NCBI GenBank assembly: GCA_034433995.1
Contig: DAOTZU010000239.1
Span: forward strand, 1-15,404
From: DAOTZU01 sp034433995
Lineage (GTDB): Bacteria > Chloroflexota > Anaerolineae > UBA1429
Direction: 5' to 3'
DNA: 15,404 nucleotides
Both the position numbers and the translations under genes were made by a program. This document shows positions 6,751 to 14,248 of this stretch, piece after piece; position 1 is the first letter of the stretch; every line of letters begins with the position of its first letter. The notes below the pieces were generated by a model. It was not told the DNA's origin. It ran no database searches and worked only from the letters and a program-made list of their open reading frames with translations.

Positions 6751-8559
6751 TTGAAACGTTTGCTCTCCGGTGATCAAGCCGTCGCCCGGGGCGCGTGGGA
6801 GGCGGGGGTGCGGGTGGCCGCGGGCTACCCTGGGACGCCCAGCACCGAGATCCTTGAAACCCTGGCCCCCATGCCCGGAGTCTATGCCGAATGGAGCCCC
6901 AACGAAAAAGTCGCTACGGACGTGGCCATCGGCGCCGCTTATGCTGGCTCCAGAGCCATGGCGGTGATGAAGCATGTGGGGCTGAACGTAGCCGCCGACT
7001 CGCTCTTTTATGCGGCCATCACCGGGCTGGAGGCGGGCCTGGTCATCGTGGTGGCCGATGATCCGGGGATGCACAGCTCCCAGGGCGAGCAGGATAGCCG
7101 CCGTTACGCCAAGTTCGCTCGGGTGCCCTGCCTGGAACCCAGCACCAGCCAAGAGGCCAAGGATATGGTGGCCGCCGCCCTGGAGCTGAGCGAGCAGTTC
7201 GATACGCCGGTGCTCCTGCGCCTCACCACGCGCATCGCCCATTCCTACGGCATCGTCGAGCTCGGCCCCGAACGCAAGCTGGAGCCGCAGCCGGTGCCCG
7301 CCTATAGGATTGATCCGGCCAAGTATGTGATGGTGCCGGCCAACGCGCGCAAGCGCCATCCCATCATGGAGGAGCACATCCTGCGCCTGGCCGAGTTTGC
7401 CGAGACCTGGCCTTATAACCGCATGGAGCTGGGGGATCCGCGCCTGGGCATCGTCACCCACGGGGTGGCCTACCAATACGCCAAGGAGATCTTCCCTCAG
7501 GCCTCCTTCTTTCGCCTGGGGATGACCTATCCCCTGCCTGTGCGGAGCCTTACCACCTTTGCCCGCCAGGTGGAGCGGCTCCTGGTCATCGAGGAGCTGG
7601 ACCCGGTGATCGAGGAGGAGCTCAAGCTGATGGGCCTGGCCTGCGAGGGGAAAACGTACTTTCCGCTGGTGGGTGAGCTCAACCCCGAGATCGTGCGGGA
7701 GGGGGGCATCAAGGCGGGTCTCTTGGCCGCATCCAGCCGGCCCCCACGGGTGCAGGTGGAGCTGCCTCCTTTGCCCCCGCGCCCGCCGGTGCTTTGCCCG
7801 GGCTGCCCTCATCGAGGCGTGTTCGTGGTGGCGCGCAAGCTCAAGTTGGTGGTCAACGGCGATATCGGTTGCTACACCTTGGGGGCCCTGCCGCCCCTGG
7901 GGGCCCTCCATTCCTGCGGCTGCATGGGGGCCAGCATCGGCGTGGCCCACGGGGTGAGCAAGGCGGGCATCCAACAAAAGCATGTCGCCGTCATCGGCGA
8001 TTCCACCTTTTTCCATAGCGGGATGCCGGCTTTGCTCAACGTGGCCTATAATCGCAGCAACACCATCACCCTCATCCTGGATAACCGCACCACCGCCATG
8101 ACCGGCCACCAAGAGCACCCCGGCACAGGGCATACCCTCCAGGAACAAGAAACTCCAAAGGTGGAGCTGGAGCCTTTGGCCCGGGCCATGGGCGTGGAAC
8201 AGGTGCACACGGTGGATCCTTACAACCTCCAGCAGGTGGAGGACACCCTGCGCGCCTGCCTGGACTCGGAGGGGCCGGCGGTGGTGATCGCCCGCCGGGA
8301 ATGTGCCCTGCTGCCCGAGGCGCGCCGGCACTATCTTCCCTTGCGGGTGGACGCGGACAAGTGCATCGCCTGCGGCACCTGCCGCAAGGTGGGCTGCCCG
8401 GCCCTCCAGCGCAGCGAGGAGGTTTACGCCAAGACGGGCAAACCCAAGACGGCGATTGATCCCCTGCTGTGTACCGGTTGCGAGATCTGCGCCCAGGTTT
8501 GCCCGGTGAACGCCATCCTCTTCCGGGCCCAACTGCAAGCTGCGGAGGAGACACGATGA
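6751..8559 (+). CDS. iorA: Indolepyruvate:ferredoxin oxidoreductase, alpha subunit
   Basis: Large catalytic subunit (602 residues) of the enzyme that oxidatively decarboxylates arylpyruvates with CoA and ferredoxin, giving aryl-acetyl-CoA; it acts in aromatic amino-acid breakdown in anaerobes. Visible parts: an N-terminal pyrimidine-binding domain beginning LLSGDQAVARGAWEAG, a central transketolase-C-like region, a thiamine-diphosphate domain with GDIGCYTLG (370-378) and GDSTFFHSG (416-424) followed by LDNRTTAMTGHQEHPGTG from 443, and a C-terminal ferredoxin-like domain. The latter has two 4Fe-4S sets: Cys538, 541, 544, 549 (spacing CX2CX2CX4C) and Cys574, 577, 580, 584 (CX2CX2CX3CP). The stop overlaps the iorB start by 4 nt (ATGA). 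Substrate preference for indolepyruvate versus phenylpyruvate is not decided by sequence. Confidence 0.95.
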   Translation: MKRLLSGDQAVARGAWEAGVRVAAGYPGTPSTEILETLAPMPGVYAEWSPNEKVATDVAIGAAYAGSRAMAVMKHVGLNVAADSLFYAAITGLEAGLVIVVADDPGMHSSQGEQDSRRYAKFARVPCLEPSTSQEAKDMVAAALELSEQFDTPVLLRLTTRIAHSYGIVELGPERKLEPQPVPAYRIDPAKYVMVPANARKRHPIMEEHILRLAEFAETWPYNRMELGDPRLGIVTHGVAYQYAKEIFPQASFFRLGMTYPLPVRSLTTFARQVERLLVIEELDPVIEEELKLMGLACEGKTYFPLVGELNPEIVREGGIKAGLLAASSRPPRVQVELPPLPPRPPVLCPGCPHRGVFVVARKLKLVVNGDIGCYTLGALPPLGALHSCGCMGASIGVAHGVSKAGIQQKHVAVIGDSTFFHSGMPALLNVAYNRSNTITLILDNRTTAMTGHQEHPGTGHTLQEQETPKVELEPLARAMGVEQVHTVDPYNLQQVEDTLRACLDSEGPAVVIARRECALLPEARRHYLPLRVDADKCIACGTCRKVGCPALQRSEEVYAKTGKPKTAIDPLLCTGCEICAQVCPVNAILFRAQLQAAEETR

Positions 8560-9173
8560 GCGCTCAACGTCCCAGCCAAACGACGAACTTCCTCTTGACG
8601 GGTGTTGGAGGCCAGGGGATCCTCCTGGCCGCCGACGTGGTGGCCTTGGTGGGGTTGGCCCAGGGGCTGGAGGTCAAAAAATCCGAGGTGCACGGCATGG
8701 CCCAGCGGGGCGGGAGCGTAACCAGCGAGGTGCGTTGGGGCGCGCAGGTGCATTCCCCCTTGATTCCGGCGGGCGAGGTGGATTACCTGATCGCCCTGGA
8801 ACGCTTGGAGGCCCTGCGCTATCTCTCCCTGCTGCGGCCGGGGGGCACCGTCTTGGTCAACGATTACTGCATCATGCCCGTCGCGGTGAGCGCGGGCAAT
8901 GACCTTTATCCCCCCGCCGAACAGCAGGCAAAGGCCTTGGCCGGCGCGGCCGGACGCTGGTTCCTGGTGCCGGCGAATACCTTGGCCCAAGAGTTGGGCA
9001 ATGCCCGCATCAATAATGTCATTCTCCTGGGGGCGCTTGCGGCCCTTTTGGACGTGCCGGAGGCGCTCTGGCTGGAGGTCATCGCCCAGCGGGTGCCCCA
9101 GCGTTTCGTCGCCTTGAACCAGCAAGCCTTTGCCGCCGGCCGAGCCTTCCTGGCCCAGCGGTTGAAGGGGTGA
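8556..9173 (+). CDS. iorB: Indolepyruvate:ferredoxin oxidoreductase, beta subunit
   Basis: Small subunit (205 residues) of the same enzyme, related to the gamma domain of pyruvate:ferredoxin oxidoreductases. It shows the nucleotide/CoA-side glycine motif GVGGQGI (16-22) and the family box KKSEVHGMAQRGGSV (41-55). The ATG at 8556 overlaps the iorA stop in an ATGA junction, with GGAGGAG (8544-8550) 5 nt upstream, so the subunits are translationally coupled in equal amounts. A longer frame runs upstream inside iorA but would not match the family N-terminus. The next gene, rph, starts 2 nt after the stop. Confidence 0.94.
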   Translation: MSAQRPSQTTNFLLTGVGGQGILLAADVVALVGLAQGLEVKKSEVHGMAQRGGSVTSEVRWGAQVHSPLIPAGEVDYLIALERLEALRYLSLLRPGGTVLVNDYCIMPVAVSAGNDLYPPAEQQAKALAGAAGRWFLVPANTLAQELGNARINNVILLGALAALLDVPEALWLEVIAQRVPQRFVALNQQAFAAGRAFLAQRLKG

Positions 9174-9175
9174 CC

Positions 9176-9886
9176 ATGCGCAGCGATGGCCGTGAAAATG
9201 ATGCTTTGCGCCCGGTGACCATCACGCCCCAGGTGTTGGATTTTGCCGATGGCTCGGCCTTGATCACCTGCGGCAAGACGCGGGTGCTCTGCGCCGCCAC
9301 CATCGTGGAAGAGGTGCCACCCTGGCTCGCGGGCCAGGGGCGCGGCTGGGTGACGGGGGAATACGCCATGTTGCCCCGTTCCACCCCTGTGCGCACGCCA
9401 CGGGAGACCAAAGGTCCCTCCGGCCGCACCCACGAGATCCAGCGGCTGATCGGCCGTTCCCTGCGCGCTGCGGTGAACCTGGCCGCCTTGGGCGAGCGGA
9501 TGCTCATCCTGGATGCCGACGTCTTGCAGGCCGATGGCGGCACCCGCACGGCGGCCATCACCGGCGGGTTTGTGGCCCTGGCGCTGGCCTTGCGCAGGTT
9601 GATCCGGGAGGGCCTCGTCGGCACGGAGGTTTTGCAGGCGCCGGTGGCCGCCGTCAGCGTGGGCCTGGTGGAGGGCGAGGCCCTGCTTGACCTCTGCTAT
9701 GAGGAGGACGCGCGGGCCGAGGTGGATTGCAACGTGGTGATGAACGCCGAAGGCCGCTTCATCGAGGTGCAGGGGACGGCGGAGGGGCGGCCTTTTTCCC
9801 GGGAACAATTGAACCAACTGCTGGACCTGGCCCAGCTTGGCATCCGTCGTCTGTTTGCCCTGCAGGCTCAGGCCCTTGAGGCATAG
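9176..9886 (+). CDS. rph: Ribonuclease PH
   Basis: A phosphate-dependent 3' exoribonuclease (236 residues) that trims tRNA 3' ends and some rRNA. It has the family line-up: MRSDGREND at the start, GQGRGWVTGEYAMLPRST, GRTHEIQRLIGR, LDADVLQADGGTRTAAITGG with phosphate-binding-type Arg124, and Asp178 and Asp184 at the positions known as catalytic in RNase PH. The ATG at 9176 is preferred because AAGGGG (9165-9170) is 5 nt upstream and RNase PH proteins typically begin MR-x-GR; an alternative GTG at 9170 overlaps the iorB stop and would add two residues. Length is normal, so it should be active, unlike the truncated E. coli K-12 copy. rdgB, its frequent partner, is not the next gene. Confidence 0.95.
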   Translation: MRSDGRENDALRPVTITPQVLDFADGSALITCGKTRVLCAATIVEEVPPWLAGQGRGWVTGEYAMLPRSTPVRTPRETKGPSGRTHEIQRLIGRSLRAAVNLAALGERMLILDADVLQADGGTRTAAITGGFVALALALRRLIREGLVGTEVLQAPVAAVSVGLVEGEALLDLCYEEDARAEVDCNVVMNAEGRFIEVQGTAEGRPFSREQLNQLLDLAQLGIRRLFALQAQALEA

Positions 9887-9891
9887 GAGGG
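9885..9891 (+). promoter_or_regulatory. Ribosome binding site fixing the HD-protein TTG start
   Basis: AGGAGGG lies 4 nt before the TTG at 9896 and just after the rph stop codon. No ATG or GTG occurs in frame before the conserved histidine at residue 24, which supports the TTG. Confidence 0.65.
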
Positions 9892-9895
9892 AACT

Positions 9896-10501
9896 TTGAG
9901 GCCGACACGCGAGGACGCTTGGAAGTTGCTGCTCGAGTTCAACCAAAACCCCAGCCTGATCAAACATGCCCTGGCCGTGGAGGCCGCCATGCGCGCCTAC
10001 GCCCGCAAGTACGGCGGCGATGAGGAGCTATGGGGCATCACGGGGCTGATCCACGATTTCGATTACGAACAGCATCCCACCCTGGATGAACACCCGGCCG
10101 CCGGTGTGGCCATCCTCACCGAGCGGGGCTGGCCGCAAGAGATCATCACCGCCATCCAGGGGCACGCCCCCTATCTGGGCGTGCCGCGCACCACTTGGAT
10201 GGACAAGGCCCTCTTTGCGGTGGATGAGCTCACCGGTTTCGTCATCGCCTGCGCCCTGGTGCGCCCGGATAAGAGCATCTTGAATTTGACGGCCAGCTCC
10301 GTCAAGAAAAAGTGGAAGGACAAGGCCTTTGCCCGGGCCATCAACCGCGCGGATATCGAGCTGGGCGCCCAGGAGCTGGGGGTGGACCTTTTGGAGCACA
10401 TCGCCCTGGTCATCGAGGCGCTGAAACCTATTGCGGAGGAACTGGGCGTGGCCGGGGTGCCCAACACAGGCGCCCCTTCTGCGGAGCAACATGCCGGATA
10501 G
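9896..10501 (+). CDS. HD-domain putative phosphohydrolase
   Basis: A 201-residue soluble protein of the HD superfamily, metal-dependent hydrolases that mostly act on phosphomonoesters, phosphodiesters or nucleotides. The metal site can be read as His24 (LIKHALAVE), His53-Asp54 (GLIHDFDYE), further histidines at 66 (DEHPAAG) and 90 (IQGHAPY), and a likely distal Asp110 (FAVDELTGF). The multiple histidines suggest a two-metal or extended HD site. The family is widespread and uncharacterised (annotated as HDIG or 'hydrolase' in many genomes). The C-terminal 25 residues are rich in Ala and Gly and probably disordered. It follows rph by 9 nt and overlaps the next gene by 11 nt, so it is expressed with the RNA-processing and ior genes; a nucleotide or RNA-related substrate is only a guess. 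Confidence 0.8.
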   Translation: MRPTREDAWKLLLEFNQNPSLIKHALAVEAAMRAYARKYGGDEELWGITGLIHDFDYEQHPTLDEHPAAGVAILTERGWPQEIITAIQGHAPYLGVPRTTWMDKALFAVDELTGFVIACALVRPDKSILNLTASSVKKKWKDKAFARAINRADIELGAQELGVDLLEHIALVIEALKPIAEELGVAGVPNTGAPSAEQHAG

Positions 10502-11579
10502 CACGCGCAGGAGTAAATGTCCCATCTGCGGCGCTGCCATCCAAACGGATGCAACCTTGTGTCCCGCTTGTGGCAGCGACCTGGCCTGGGGCAAAGAGTC
10601 GGAGCAATGTCCCGCTTGCGGGGCGCGGATGGCAGCCCGGGAGGAGAGCTGCCCCATCTGTGGCGCCCAGCGGGTGAATGAGCTGACCGGGCCGACGCCC
10701 AGCCTGTGGTCCATCACCCTGGGGATCTTGGCCGTCCTCGCCTTTGTGGGCGCGGCCTGGCTGCTGAAGCCCTGGAACCAGCTGGCCAAGGTGCCCGAGG
10801 CGCTCCTTCCGCCCACTCTCACCTACACCGCCCGCCCGACGGCGCCCGCGCTGGCCACACCGAGCTTGGGGCCCACGGCGACGCCCACTTCCACCGCGAC
10901 CCAGGCGCAGACCGCGACCGTGCCCTCCACCCACACCCTCACCCCTTCCCCCGCGCCCACGCGGGCATTCGAAATCACCCACACCGTCGAGGCGGGGGAT
11001 ACGTTGGGCGGCCTCGCGGTCAAGTATGACGTCCCTGCCGACGAGATCGCTCGGGCCAATAACATCTCCCTGAACGCCATCCTGAGCATCGGGCAAAAGC
11101 TGCGCATCCCTTTGACCAGTCCCACGGCAGTGGCCCGAGCCTCGACGGCGCCCACCTTCACGCCCGTGGCCAGCCCCACGCCGGCCCAGACGGTCACCCC
11201 TTCGCCCACCGGCCGGCCCACCCTGACCCCGGCCCCCACCTCGGCGCTCCCCTACCCCGCGCCCATCCTGCTGGGGCCGATCCAAGGGAGCCTCTTTACC
11301 GGCGCCGAGGCGCGCATTTTGCTCCATTGGGCCTCCGTGGGCATCCTCGATGGCCAGGAGTGGTACGTGGTCCGGCTTTGGCAGGGGGAACAGGAGGAGC
11401 TGGTGCAAGAGGTTTGGACCAAGGCGACCTCTTGGCGCGTACCGGCCAAGCTGTACCCCGGCGCGGGCTCTGCGACGCGCTTTCGCTGGCAGGTGCGGGT
11501 GATGGTGCGCACGGCGCCGGAGCGGCCGCCCGTCTCCCTCAGCCCGGCCAGCGAGGTGCGCGAGTTCCTCTGGCAATAA
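10491..11579 (+). CDS. Double zinc-ribbon, membrane-spanning LysM protein
   Basis: A 362-residue protein with an unusual order of parts: two CPxCG...CPxCG zinc ribbons at the N-terminus (about residues 9-65, four CxxC pairs), one membrane helix (about 72-95), a Thr/Pro-rich linker, one LysM domain (THTVEAGDTLGGLAVKYDVP, about 163-208), a second Thr/Pro-rich linker and a C-terminal beta-rich domain (about 255-362) that may be Ig/FnIII-like. The expected topology puts the zinc ribbons in the cytoplasm and LysM, which binds peptidoglycan-type glycans, outside. The ATG at 10491 overlaps the HD gene by 11 nt and has GCGGAG (10481-10486) just upstream; a longer in-frame start at 10431 exists but adds residues without recognisable pattern. 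Function is unknown; a cell-envelope sensor or tether is an inference. Confidence 0.8.
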   Translation: MPDSTRRSKCPICGAAIQTDATLCPACGSDLAWGKESEQCPACGARMAAREESCPICGAQRVNELTGPTPSLWSITLGILAVLAFVGAAWLLKPWNQLAKVPEALLPPTLTYTARPTAPALATPSLGPTATPTSTATQAQTATVPSTHTLTPSPAPTRAFEITHTVEAGDTLGGLAVKYDVPADEIARANNISLNAILSIGQKLRIPLTSPTAVARASTAPTFTPVASPTPAQTVTPSPTGRPTLTPAPTSALPYPAPILLGPIQGSLFTGAEARILLHWASVGILDGQEWYVVRLWQGEQEELVQEVWTKATSWRVPAKLYPGAGSATRFRWQVRVMVRTAPERPPVSLSPASEVREFLWQ

Positions 11580-11657
11580 AGTCAGTGCAACTTGCATCCC
11601 ATGACGCCACGGCCTATCATTGCGGCTGAAAATGATACCCGAACATTCGCGGCAGTG

Positions 11658-11970
11658 ACCACGCAGACGCCGAGGGCACGGAGGATCTCCTGTTTCTCTC
11701 CGTGTTCTCCGTGTTTTCACGGCAGAGGGCAAAGATGTTCCCTTACCACGGAGGCACGGAGGGCACGGAGGATCTCCTGGCCCTCTCCGTGTTCTCTGTT
11801 TTCACGGCGGAGGGCAAAGATGTTCCCTTACCGCGGAGGCACGGAGGGCACGGAGGATCTCCTGGTCCTCTCCGTGTTCTCTGTTTTCACGGCAGAGGGC
11901 AAAGATGTTCCCTTACCGCGGAGGGCACGGAGAATCTCCTGTTCCTCTCCGTGTTCTCCGTGTCTCCGTG
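11658..11970. repeat. Array of four ~85-bp degenerate tandem repeats
   Basis: Most of the 433-bp gap between 11579 and 12013 is a tandem array. Units begin at 11658 (87 bp, left end degenerate), 11745 (85 bp), 11830 (85 bp) and 11915 (56 bp, shortened, with an 8-bp deletion near its start). Each unit has GGGCACGGAGGATCTCC followed by CTCTCCGTGTTCTC, so CACGGAG and CTCCGTG arms form an imperfect hairpin, and the spacer GGCAAAGATGTTCCCTTACC links to the next unit. The CACGGAG/CTCCGTG theme matches a repeat style I have seen in many environmental bacterial genomes, usually between genes and of unknown function. Open frames through it give low-complexity peptides and are not counted as genes. The remaining 78 bp upstream (11580-11657) shows nothing definite. 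Confidence 0.88.
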
Positions 11971-11982
11971 TTTACATAAAAT
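11954..11982 (+). promoter_or_regulatory. Weak candidate promoter at the right edge of the repeat array
   Basis: TAAAAT at 11977-11982 is the same -10 sequence as that of the plsC promoter and lies 30 bp before the next start codon. The best -35 at 17-bp spacing is TTCTCC (11954-11959), a poor match supplied by the last repeat unit. If real, the repeat array would contribute to expression of the UroD-like gene. Confidence 0.3.
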
Positions 11983-12012
11983 GGGTGAGCATTTTCAGAG
12001 GAGTCAATCAAC

Positions 12013-13014
12013 ATGTCCATTACAGCGCGTGAACGGGTTCTTACAGCCTTGGCCCATCGCCAACCCGATGTGACCCCTTGGCAAATCGACCTGACCAGCG
12101 AGGCCCGCGCCAAGACTGCCGCCTATCTGGGAGATCCCGATTTCGAGGCCAAGATCGGCAACCATCTGGCCATCTGCGAAGAAGGCTATTTCGTCGAGGT
12201 GCGCCCGAACTTTTGGCAAGACCAGTTCGGCATCATCTGGAACCGCACCATTGACAAAGACATCGGCAATGTGGAGACCTATCTCCTGCCCGAACCGGAC
12301 CTCTCTCGCTACCGTTTCCCCCAACCCGATCTGGAGCGCAACGCCAAGCTCTATTCCCAGATGATCGCCGCCCATCCCAACGAGTTCCGCGTGGCGGGCA
12401 TCGGCTTTTCCATGTTCGAGCGCGCCTGGACGCTGCGGGGGATGGAGAACCTCTTGGCCGACATGATCCTCCACCCCAAGTTCGTGGATGACCTCTTGGA
12501 CAAGATCCTGGAGTACAATCTCCAGGTCATTGACCATCTCTTGCAATTCGATGTGGATTGTGTGCGCTTTGGCGATGATTGGGGTCAGCAGACGGGGCTG
12601 ATCATGGGGCCGCGGCTGTGGCGCCGGTTCATCAAACCACGGGTCAAGGCCATGTACGAGCGTTGCAAGGCTGCGGGCAAGTTTGTCATGCAGCATTCTT
12701 GTGGCGCGATCCAAGAGCTCTTCCCTGACCTCATCGACATGGGGCTGGATATTTTCAACACTTTCCAGCCCGAAGTGATGGACGTCGCCTTCATCAAGCG
12801 GGAGTACGGCCGCCATCTCACGTTCTACGGCGGCATCAGCACCCAGCAAGTATTGCCCAGGGTGGGGCCGGAGGAGCTGAAACGCATCATCCGCCAGATG
12901 ATCGCCACCATCGGCCAGGATGGGGGCTATATCGTCGCCCCCACCCACGCCATCCCGCGGGATGTGCCGCCAGAGAACATTGTGGCCTTTATCGAGACGG
13001 TGCAGGCCCAATAG
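12013..13014 (+). CDS. Uroporphyrinogen decarboxylase-superfamily protein (not HemE)
   Basis: A 333-residue TIM-barrel protein of the UroD/MtaA superfamily. It begins with the common ITARERVLTALAHRQPD motif and has GDDWG (187-191), MQHSCG (His228, Cys230) and FYGGIST near residue 275. True HemE has an N-terminal RQAGR motif, which is absent. Corrinoid-dependent methyltransferases of this superfamily bind zinc through a His-x-Cys plus a later Cys; only the HSCG part is visible here, so zinc or methyl-transfer activity is uncertain. AGAGGAG (11997-12003) sits 9 nt before the ATG. The gene stands alone after a repeat array and ends 6 bp from the convergent enolase-superfamily gene. Proteins of this type often accompany sugar-acid catabolic genes, which fits the neighbour, but no substrate can be assigned. 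Confidence 0.8.
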   Translation: MSITARERVLTALAHRQPDVTPWQIDLTSEARAKTAAYLGDPDFEAKIGNHLAICEEGYFVEVRPNFWQDQFGIIWNRTIDKDIGNVETYLLPEPDLSRYRFPQPDLERNAKLYSQMIAAHPNEFRVAGIGFSMFERAWTLRGMENLLADMILHPKFVDDLLDKILEYNLQVIDHLLQFDVDCVRFGDDWGQQTGLIMGPRLWRRFIKPRVKAMYERCKAAGKFVMQHSCGAIQELFPDLIDMGLDIFNTFQPEVMDVAFIKREYGRHLTFYGGISTQQVLPRVGPEELKRIIRQMIATIGQDGGYIVAPTHAIPRDVPPENIVAFIETVQAQ

Positions 13015-13020
13015 CTGCCT

Positions 13021-14133
13021 TCAGCCGGGCCGGTGGCGTTGGATCTCCTCCGGCGTGCGGAAACGGTAGGTGAGATCACCGACAGCCGGGGCCGGATGCT
13101 CGGCGATGGCCGCCTCATCCAGGTCGATCCCCAGGCCGGGGCGCTCGGGCACGGGGAGGTAACCCTCCTTCTCCGGGATGACCCCCACGGCCACCTCCAC
13201 GCGCCAGGGCACATCGTCGGCCAGGTGCTCCAAAAAGATGCAGTTGGGCGTGGAGGCCAACACGTGGATGTTGGCCATCTCGGCGATGGGGCCGGCGGAA
13301 CCATCGTGGGGCGCCACCTTGACCAGGAAGGCCTCGGCCAGGGTGGCGATCTTTTTTCCCTCGGTGATGCCCCCGATGCGGGTGATCTCGGGCTGGGCGA
13401 TGGCGACAGCGCGCCGCTGGAGAAGGTCGCGGAAGGCCCATTTGGAAAAGAGGCGCTCGCCGGCGGCCAAAGGTACGGTGGTCCTGGCCGCCAGCCATTC
13501 CAGGGCATCCAGATCGTCCGGATGGGTGGGTTCCTCCAAAAAGACGGGCGCGTAGGGCTCGATGGCCTTGGCCAGGGCCAGCGCCCCCGCCGGCGAGAAC
13601 TCGCCGTGGCAGTGCACACCGATCTCCACCCCATCGCCCAGCGCCTCGCGCAGGGCAGCCAAGGTCTTGGGCGAGGGGCCACATTTGAACGCGGTGTAGC
13701 CCCGAGCCAACAGGGCGCGAGCCTGCTCCACGGTGTTGGCGTGGGCATAGATGCGGATGGCGTCGCGCACCTTGCCACCCAGGAGCTGGTACACGGGCAC
13801 GCCCAGGGCCTTGCCCTTGATATCCCACAGCGCCATGTCCAGGGCACTGATCACTCCGCCCCGCACCGCGCCGGTGATCCCGTGGCCGTGGAGCATGTCG
13901 TACACCTTGAGCCAGAGCCTTTCGGCGGCAAAAGGATCCTCGCCGATGAGCAGGGGCGCCACCTCCTCCAGGCCATGCCGCACCACCTCCGGCCACCCCC
14001 CGCCCTCGCCCACGCCATGGATCCCGGCGTCGGTGAGGATCTTGCAGAACACCCAGTTCCGCCCCCGTGGGCGATCCCAGCTCTGGCCCCGCTGGGCGTT
14101 GACCAGAAACGTCCTGATCTCGGTGATCTTCAT
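13021..14133 (-). CDS. Enolase-superfamily (mandelate racemase/galactonate dehydratase-like) protein
   Basis: A 370-residue member of the mandelate racemase/muconate-lactonizing group, closest in pattern to sugar-acid dehydratases such as D-galactonate dehydratase. The N-terminal cap domain runs to about residue 120 and includes ALDMALWDIKGKALGVPVYQLLGG. In the barrel, metal ligands two and three are present (Glu200 in FLEEPT, Glu226 in AAGERLFSKW) and a probable catalytic His276 (APHDGSAGP). The first ligand, normally Asp in a VDxHG-type motif, is His174 (VHCHGEF). Whether that still binds magnesium is unknown. The ATG at 14133 is chosen for the strong AAGGAGGTG upstream; a longer frame to 14175 exists but starts inside the promoter-to-RBS leader. 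A TTGACG-16-TATGAT promoter lies at 14205-14178. It converges on the UroD-like gene with a 6-bp gap. Confidence 0.88.
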   Translation of the reverse strand: MKITEIRTFLVNAQRGQSWDRPRGRNWVFCKILTDAGIHGVGEGGGWPEVVRHGLEEVAPLLIGEDPFAAERLWLKVYDMLHGHGITGAVRGGVISALDMALWDIKGKALGVPVYQLLGGKVRDAIRIYAHANTVEQARALLARGYTAFKCGPSPKTLAALREALGDGVEIGVHCHGEFSPAGALALAKAIEPYAPVFLEEPTHPDDLDALEWLAARTTVPLAAGERLFSKWAFRDLLQRRAVAIAQPEITRIGGITEGKKIATLAEAFLVKVAPHDGSAGPIAEMANIHVLASTPNCIFLEHLADDVPWRVEVAVGVIPEKEGYLPVPERPGLGIDLDEAAIAEHPAPAVGDLTYRFRTPEEIQRHRPG

Positions 14134-14136
14134 GGC

Positions 14137-14145
14137 CACCTCCTT
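14137..14145 (-). promoter_or_regulatory. Ribosome binding site of the enolase-superfamily gene
   Basis: On the minus strand AAGGAGGTG, nearly complementary to the 16S rRNA 3' end, lies with its AGGAGG core 5 nt before the ATG at 14133. It settles the start over the longer open frame. Confidence 0.75.
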
Positions 14146-14177
14146 GCATCGGCCGTGTGAAAAGATAACCGGCATCC

Positions 14178-14205
14178 ATCATAGCGGCACAGGCCAGCGC
14201 GTCAA
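14178..14205 (-). promoter_or_regulatory. Candidate sigma70 promoter of the enolase-superfamily gene
   Basis: Reading leftward, TTGACG (14205-14200) and TATGAT (14183-14178) are 16 bp apart. Transcription would begin near 14171, giving a leader of about 38 nt. It is back-to-back with the rightward promoter at 14249-14278, leaving 43 bp between the two -35 boxes, room for a shared operator, though no clear palindrome was found there. Confidence 0.6.
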
Positions 14206-14248
14206 CCGCGTGAGCCTTCCGCCAGCTCTGCTGCTGTAGCTTACCGCT

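Noticed and set aside
6232..8538. A 768-codon open frame on the minus strand opposite ybeY and iorA
   Set aside because: It lies antisense to two well-recognised genes and reads as low-complexity His/Gly/Gln-rich sequence, a usual shadow of GC-rich coding DNA.
11592..11620. A TTGCAT-17-TATCAT promoter after the LysM gene
   Set aside because: Both boxes are imperfect, no gene starts within about 390 bp, and the repeat array intervenes.
11658..11970. CRISPR array
   Set aside because: Units are 85 bp, back-to-back, drifting, and have no unique spacers of constant length; no cas genes are nearby.
11592..12073. Two plus-strand frames (146 and 123 codons) through the 85-bp repeat array
   Set aside because: The translations are repetitive, one runs into the start of the UroD-like gene in another frame, and no ribosome binding site supports them.
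12013..13014. HemE, the heme-pathway uroporphyrinogen decarboxylase
   Set aside because: The N-terminal RQAGR motif of HemE is missing, and the HSCG motif points to the wider superfamily.
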